Under the pieces are notes generated by a model. It did not search any database and was not told where the DNA came from. It saw only the letters and a list, made by a program, of their open reading frames with translations. A stretch of DNA of 64,000 nucleotides, from contig NZ_BAAADS010000001.1 in the NCBI RefSeq assembly GCF_039522605.1, positions 62,001-126,000 of the forward strand. Direction: 5' to 3'. This stretch comes from Lentibacillus siamensis (GTDB taxonomy: Bacteria; Bacillota; Bacilli; Bacillales; Amphibacillaceae). Below are positions 60,558-64,000 of the stretch, one piece after another (position 1 is the stretch's first letter; every line of letters starts with the position of its first letter). The position numbers were made by a program, and so were the translations under genes.

Positions 60558-61285
60558 ATACGCTTCACCTCGATATCGCCGGAAAGCACCGATGTGACAA
60601 TTTTTACCCGGGAAACTGCCGTATCATAAAGTTGTGTTTGATAAAAAAGTGATTGATTCATCAACTTCCCATGGTGATTTCCCAAAATATGGACTCTGCC
60701 GAAAACAGAACTGTGATGGATGCTTACTTCCACTTCGTACGGCACATATATCGTAATATTTCCAACAAGATGACGAATTGATATTACTGCGGTATCATTC
60801 GGGAGAACGGTATTGCTCAAATCAATCACCCTGTCCCCGAATGCACCGTGAATATTAACATCCCGCCACTGGTAAGCTGTTTCCGTTGTATGCTGATCAC
60901 CGAAAACTTTATGATCAAATAATGGTTTCCGTTGTACGGCTGGCGGCTCATTAACTTCATTCGTCCCCGGCAATTCCGGATTGATTTTTTCAGCTTCCTG
61001 TTTCGACTTGGAATAATTCACCAAAAACAGAACAATCGCTGCGATGATCAAGAAGCGTACGGCAAGCATGTTCAGAATAGAAAAAACCAAGCTGATTAAA
61101 CCAAGCCAGAAAAAGATTTTTCCCCATAGTTTGGTGAAGTTTTTCCAGCCTATATAGATGAAGAATCCGGAGAACAGGGCCGATACAATCATCCCACCGT
61201 GAAAAAAAGCAATTTCTATGACAAAGAGAATCACTCCAATAATCAATATCCAGTTTAGTGTATCTGTTGATAACCGTTGAAACAT
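60554..61285 (-). CDS. liaF: LiaF inhibitor membrane protein
   Basis: A 243-residue protein: four N-terminal membrane helices (to about residue 95), a linker and a C-terminal LiaF-type domain (DVNIHGAFGDRVIDLSNT, GNITIYVPYEVEVSIHHSSV). LiaF keeps the LiaS-LiaR pair quiet. ATG 61285 has AAAGGGGG upstream. It follows liaH after a 143-base gap holding a hairpin; liaG, present in B. subtilis, is missing. Confidence 0.92.
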   Translation of the reverse strand: MFQRLSTDTLNWILIIGVILFVIEIAFFHGGMIVSALFSGFFIYIGWKNFTKLWGKIFFWLGLISLVFSILNMLAVRFLIIAAIVLFLVNYSKSKQEAEKINPELPGTNEVNEPPAVQRKPLFDHKVFGDQHTTETAYQWRDVNIHGAFGDRVIDLSNTVLPNDTAVISIRHLVGNITIYVPYEVEVSIHHSSVFGRVHILGNHHGKLMNQSLFYQTQLYDTAVSRVKIVTSVLSGDIEVKRI

Positions 61286-61351
61286 GAAGCGACCCCCTTT
61301 CTTTTTGCACAATTTCAGTAAAGCGTTTTAATACTGCCACCTGCTAAATTA

Positions 61352-61378
61352 AACAGACGCAGAAGGACTGCGCCTGTT
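61352..61378 (-). terminator. Intraoperon hairpin between liaH and liaF
   Basis: AACAGGCGCAG pairs with CTGCGTCTGTT (one G-T) on the minus strand, followed by TAATTTAGC. It matches the position of the known B. subtilis attenuator that makes liaIH mRNA far more abundant than the regulatory genes. Confidence 0.7.
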
Positions 61379-61428
61379 CAGTATACCACGTTTTGGAAAT
61401 GTACTCTATGTCAGAAATTGTGCTTCTG

Positions 61429-62058
61429 TTAGTTTGCCTCTTCCTGCATTTCTTTTTCCAGCTTGGCAATTTTGCTGTCAAATGTGCTTCTGTAATAGGA
61501 ACTGTTCACTTTGTGTTCCAGTCCTTCAATATACTTTTCCATTTCGGCAAAACGGTGAAACGGCTTCTCGTTGGAATCATCCACCACCCGGTTAATCTGA
61601 TGATTGGCACGGGCAATATTTTCCCTCCCCATCAGTTCCATCCGTCGCAAATGCATATCCTTCAATTTGTGCTTCATATCTTCATACTTCTGCTCCAGTT
61701 CTTCCAGCTGTTGAACTGCTTCTTCACGGGAAGCCTTCATGCGATCAGCGCGTGCCTGATATTCCTCATGCTCCCTGACAGCAAACTCATGCATTTGGTC
61801 TTCACCGGCTTTTTCGGCAACACCGGCCTGCCGCTGCCGCTTGTCGGCCATGTCCTGTGCTCTGTGATATTCCCTGGTAAATTCGTCTTTCAGTTTGTGT
61901 TGACGATCAACCAGTTTCCGTACCTTTTCCTTCTCCTGTTCACTTTGGCGTAAATACTGATTTAACGCTGCAATTGGATTCTTCTGTTCCTTTTGATCCA
62001 TCATATTGTGGAGATCTGCCGAAACCGAATCCTTAATCCGTGTAAAAATGTTCGTCAT
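61429..62058 (-). CDS. liaH: Phage-shock-protein-like LiaH (PspA/IM30 family)
   Basis: A 209-residue coiled-coil protein of the PspA family: IKDSVSADLHNMMDQKEQKN at the start, then heptad-rich helices throughout with RRMELMGRENIARANHQINR. PspA/LiaH proteins coat and protect damaged membrane in large rings or rods. Start at 62058 with AAAGGAGCG upstream; it follows liaI by 20 bases. Confidence 0.92.
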   Translation of the reverse strand: MTNIFTRIKDSVSADLHNMMDQKEQKNPIAALNQYLRQSEQEKEKVRKLVDRQHKLKDEFTREYHRAQDMADKRQRQAGVAEKAGEDQMHEFAVREHEEYQARADRMKASREEAVQQLEELEQKYEDMKHKLKDMHLRRMELMGRENIARANHQINRVVDDSNEKPFHRFAEMEKYIEGLEHKVNSSYYRSTFDSKIAKLEKEMQEEAN

Positions 62059-62078
62059 GGTTATTCGCTCCTTTTGAT

Positions 62079-62432
62079 TTATCGATTTATTTCTGCCCAT
62101 TGGCGCTCAAAATTTTGAAATGGATCATCACTTTCTACAAATTGTCCTGCAGGTTCCACATCATCTTCTTTCCAGTTTTTATAAATCAGATACAGCACAT
62201 ACGCTGCTGCAACTCCGATCACTGCATAAATATTGGAAAGACCAATACTAAGAACAATCAACCCGGCAATGACCCAGCCGATTTTCCCTGCTGTTGAATC
62301 ACTTTTAACAAACTTTTTAAAAATCACATACAACAGCCATACACTTAGACCAAGCAGAATCATCGGTCCAATATTTGCAAGCAGGATGAAAAAGGCAACC
62401 AGGCCTCCAACAAACAACATAAATTTCTTCAT
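62079..62432 (-). CDS. liaI: LiaI-like small membrane protein
   Basis: A 117-residue protein with three or four short membrane helices (FMLFVGGLVAFFILLANIG, ILLGLSVWLLYVIF, VIAGLIVLSIGLSNIYAVIG) and an acidic tail ending DPFQNFERQW. In B. subtilis LiaI is the membrane anchor that recruits LiaH. ATG 62432 has AAAGGAGG upstream. It is the first gene of liaIH-liaFSR; the LiaR target should be in the 100 bases upstream but I could not define it with certainty. Confidence 0.85.
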   Translation of the reverse strand: MKKFMLFVGGLVAFFILLANIGPMILLGLSVWLLYVIFKKFVKSDSTAGKIGWVIAGLIVLSIGLSNIYAVIGVAAAYVLYLIYKNWKEDDVEPAGQFVESDDPFQNFERQWAEINR

Positions 62433-62531
62433 GCATTCCGCCTCCTTTCTTAACTCAATCTTACCGAACAAAGCGCTCGTGCGTAATGATCCCCAGCCAT
62501 ATTTTTAACTAGGTCTAAGGGCGTATATCGC

Positions 62532-62573
62532 AAAAAATAAGGTGCACCGCATGTATCTGGCGGAACACCTTAT
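62532..62573 (-). terminator. Terminator of the luciferase-like monooxygenase gene
   Basis: ATAAGGTGTTCCGC and GCGGTGCACCTTAT pair with two mismatches, followed by TTTTTTG on the minus strand. It insulates the downstream lia promoter. Confidence 0.8.
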
Positions 62574-62596
62574 GATCGAGAACTTTAGCAAATGGA

Positions 62597-63577
62597 CTAT
62601 TGACTTAGCTGCAACTCCTCTGCCAGCAGCCGGTACGATTTCAATCTTGCTTCATAACTGTGGGTAATCGTCACCAGCATTAATTCATCGACATTATAGA
62701 ATTCCTGTAATTCCTCCAACTGCCTTCTGACTTCTTGCGGATTTCCGATAATCATTTTCTGCTGCATGTTCCGAATTGTCTCCTTTTCCTCGGCTGAGAA
62801 AACATAGCCTTGAGCGGCATCAACCGACGGCACCATCCCATCGCCTTCCCCTTTAGCCTTCTGAATATTCCATAACATACTGCTAAATGCCAGTTGTTCC
62901 GCTTCCGCCGTTGTTTCGGCACAAATAACTGAAACAGTCACAATTGTTCGCAGTCCCTTATCCTTGTATTTTTTTACAATTTCCGGACCGTCCGCATCAC
63001 TCATAAAATGGCCAAATACATACGGCAAACCTTTTTCGGCAGCCAGTGTGGCACTTTTTTCACTCGTTCCAAGCAGCCATACCTCAGGAGAAGTATCGGG
63101 AACCGGAGATGGCTTGATTTTGGAATACATCTGATCTTCCGCAAAATCGTTATGTAAAAAATGCATTAAGTCATCAAGCTTTTCCGGAATCTGGCGTACA
63201 TTTTGCAAAAAATCACCGGAAAGTGCAATGGATGCTTCCGCCGATCCGCCTGGTGCCCGACCGATTCCTAAGTCAAGGCGGCCCGGGTATAACGTCGCCA
63301 GCAGATTATATGTCTCCGCAACGCGAAATGGCTTGTAATGCGGTAGAAGAACTGCACCTGCACCAATTCGAATCCGCTCTGAACGAGACCCAATTATGCC
63401 CAGCATCACATCGGGGTTCGGACAGGCAAGACCCGTCATATCATGATGTTCAGCAATCCAATACCTTGTAAACCCGAGCTCATCTGCCTGTATCGCCAGT
63501 TCAACCGATGCATGAAGCGCATCACGTGCTGTTTTTCCGGATGATATGGGTGACTGATCCAAAATACTGAGTTTCAT
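62597..63577 (-). CDS. Luciferase-like (LLM class) flavin monooxygenase
   Basis: 326 residues of the bacterial luciferase TIM-barrel type. RYWIAEHHDM, the GSRSERIRIGAGAVLLPHY block, RLDLGIGRAPGG and LLGTSEKSATLAAEKGLPY (MsnO8-type) are visible. It uses reduced flavin to oxidise an unknown small molecule, usually sulphur-containing or aldehyde compounds. It overlaps the preceding DUF1836 gene by four bases, which suggests they form one unit. Confidence 0.88.
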   Translation of the reverse strand: MKLSILDQSPISSGKTARDALHASVELAIQADELGFTRYWIAEHHDMTGLACPNPDVMLGIIGSRSERIRIGAGAVLLPHYKPFRVAETYNLLATLYPGRLDLGIGRAPGGSAEASIALSGDFLQNVRQIPEKLDDLMHFLHNDFAEDQMYSKIKPSPVPDTSPEVWLLGTSEKSATLAAEKGLPYVFGHFMSDADGPEIVKKYKDKGLRTIVTVSVICAETTAEAEQLAFSSMLWNIQKAKGEGDGMVPSVDAAQGYVFSAEEKETIRNMQQKMIIGNPQEVRRQLEELQEFYNVDELMLVTITHSYEARLKSYRLLAEELQLSQ

Positions 63578-64000
63578 AGTTGTTGCCCCTTTTGATCAAT
63601 CTTTTCATTACCGATAGCATCCACCATTTTTTCCGCAGCCCGCCGATAATAATTACTCATATTTGTCAACACCGCAATCATCAACAACTGTTCGACATAG
63701 TCCTGATTGTCATCATCCAGCTGCTGCACCTCATGATGGACAGCATCCAAGTGTTCATATACAGCATTTGTAAACAGATCAACATTATCTTCGTCCAGTT
63801 TCAGGTAGCTTTTATAAATGTCCTGCAGATTACATTCTTCCTCCATTAATTTTTGATTTAATTTTTCCAGCGTCTGTTTCACATCATTGATGGATAATGA
63901 ACCTTTCATCTGATAAATCATGCTGATCAGCATCAAATGTTCTCTGGAATATTTTTTATTTTTAATCGGAAAAAACAACTTACCTTTAGCATAGTTATTA
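63574..64000 (-). CDS. DUF1836-type protein, 5' end outside the window
   Basis: The reading frame is open to the window edge (…NNYAKGKLFFPIKNKKY…), so the start lies beyond position 64000 and at least 142 residues are seen. The FPIKNKKYSREHLMLISMIYQMKGSLSI block matches my memory of DUF1836 (YkrK-like) proteins, in which a helix-turn-helix part usually comes first. The rest is helical and acidic. Function unknown; an internal TTG at 63978 exists but is probably not the start. Confidence 0.65.
   Translation of the reverse strand, partial: NNYAKGKLFFPIKNKKYSREHLMLISMIYQMKGSLSINDVKQTLEKLNQKLMEEECNLQDIYKSYLKLDEDNVDLFTNAVYEHLDAVHHEVQQLDDDNQDYVEQLLMIAVLTNMSNYYRRAAEKMVDAIGNEKIDQKGQQL

Overview
The window looks like chromosome from a low-GC, spore-forming, probably halotolerant member of the Bacillaceae (Virgibacillus/Oceanobacillus/Lentibacillus-like; the genus is inferred). 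Supporting signs are sporulation genes (lytH, yunB), strong AGGAGG-type ribosome sites, frequent TTG/GTG starts, a ProP-type osmolyte transporter, and gene order close to the B. subtilis yut-yun-yur-yus region: yutD-yutC-lytH, yunB-yunC-yunD-yunE, sufCDSUB, yusE-yusF-gcvH-yusI, fadNAE and the proline dehydrogenase yusM. Layout: (1) 0-16.3 kb is one co-directional minus-strand accessory island. It begins at 16.3 kb with a Tad/Flp pilus machine (cpaB, tadZ, tadA, tadB, tadC, two Flp pilins) and continues with a vWA lipoprotein, three secreted tryptophan-glycine repeat proteins, two copies of a linked cytosolic helper family, pseudopilins TadE and TadG-like, another lipoprotein and several membrane proteins. 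This is the least familiar part and the best candidate for an undescribed system. (2) 16.7-28.2 kb holds small conserved genes, spore-wall genes, a MetP/MetS-type amino-acid transporter, an NhaC-family transporter behind a lysine riboswitch, the yunBCDE block and ProP. (3) 28.4-44.2 kb is core metabolism: the SUF Fe-S cluster operon, gcvH and the fatty-acid beta-oxidation operon fadNAE under a FadR operator, then YitT and proline dehydrogenase. (4) 44.4-48.1 kb is a Zur-controlled zinc operon (adcA-adcC-adcB-zur) into which two fluoride channel genes are translationally coupled. (5) 48.2-64 kb holds an L,D-transpeptidase, a baeRF-type release-factor homologue, a guanidine-I riboswitch with a paired SMR guanidinium exporter, nitroreductase, a CwlO-like endopeptidase, CorA, isocitrate lyase, an aromatic-acid-exporter-like protein, the cell-envelope stress operon liaIH-liaFSR and a luciferase-like monooxygenase. 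Between genes there are two unexplained repeat classes. One is four arrays with a strict 20-22 nt period but a different core word in each array. The other is a dispersed element of about 90 bp present in two good copies and one diverged copy. No rRNA, tRNA, insertion sequence, prophage or CRISPR array was recognised.
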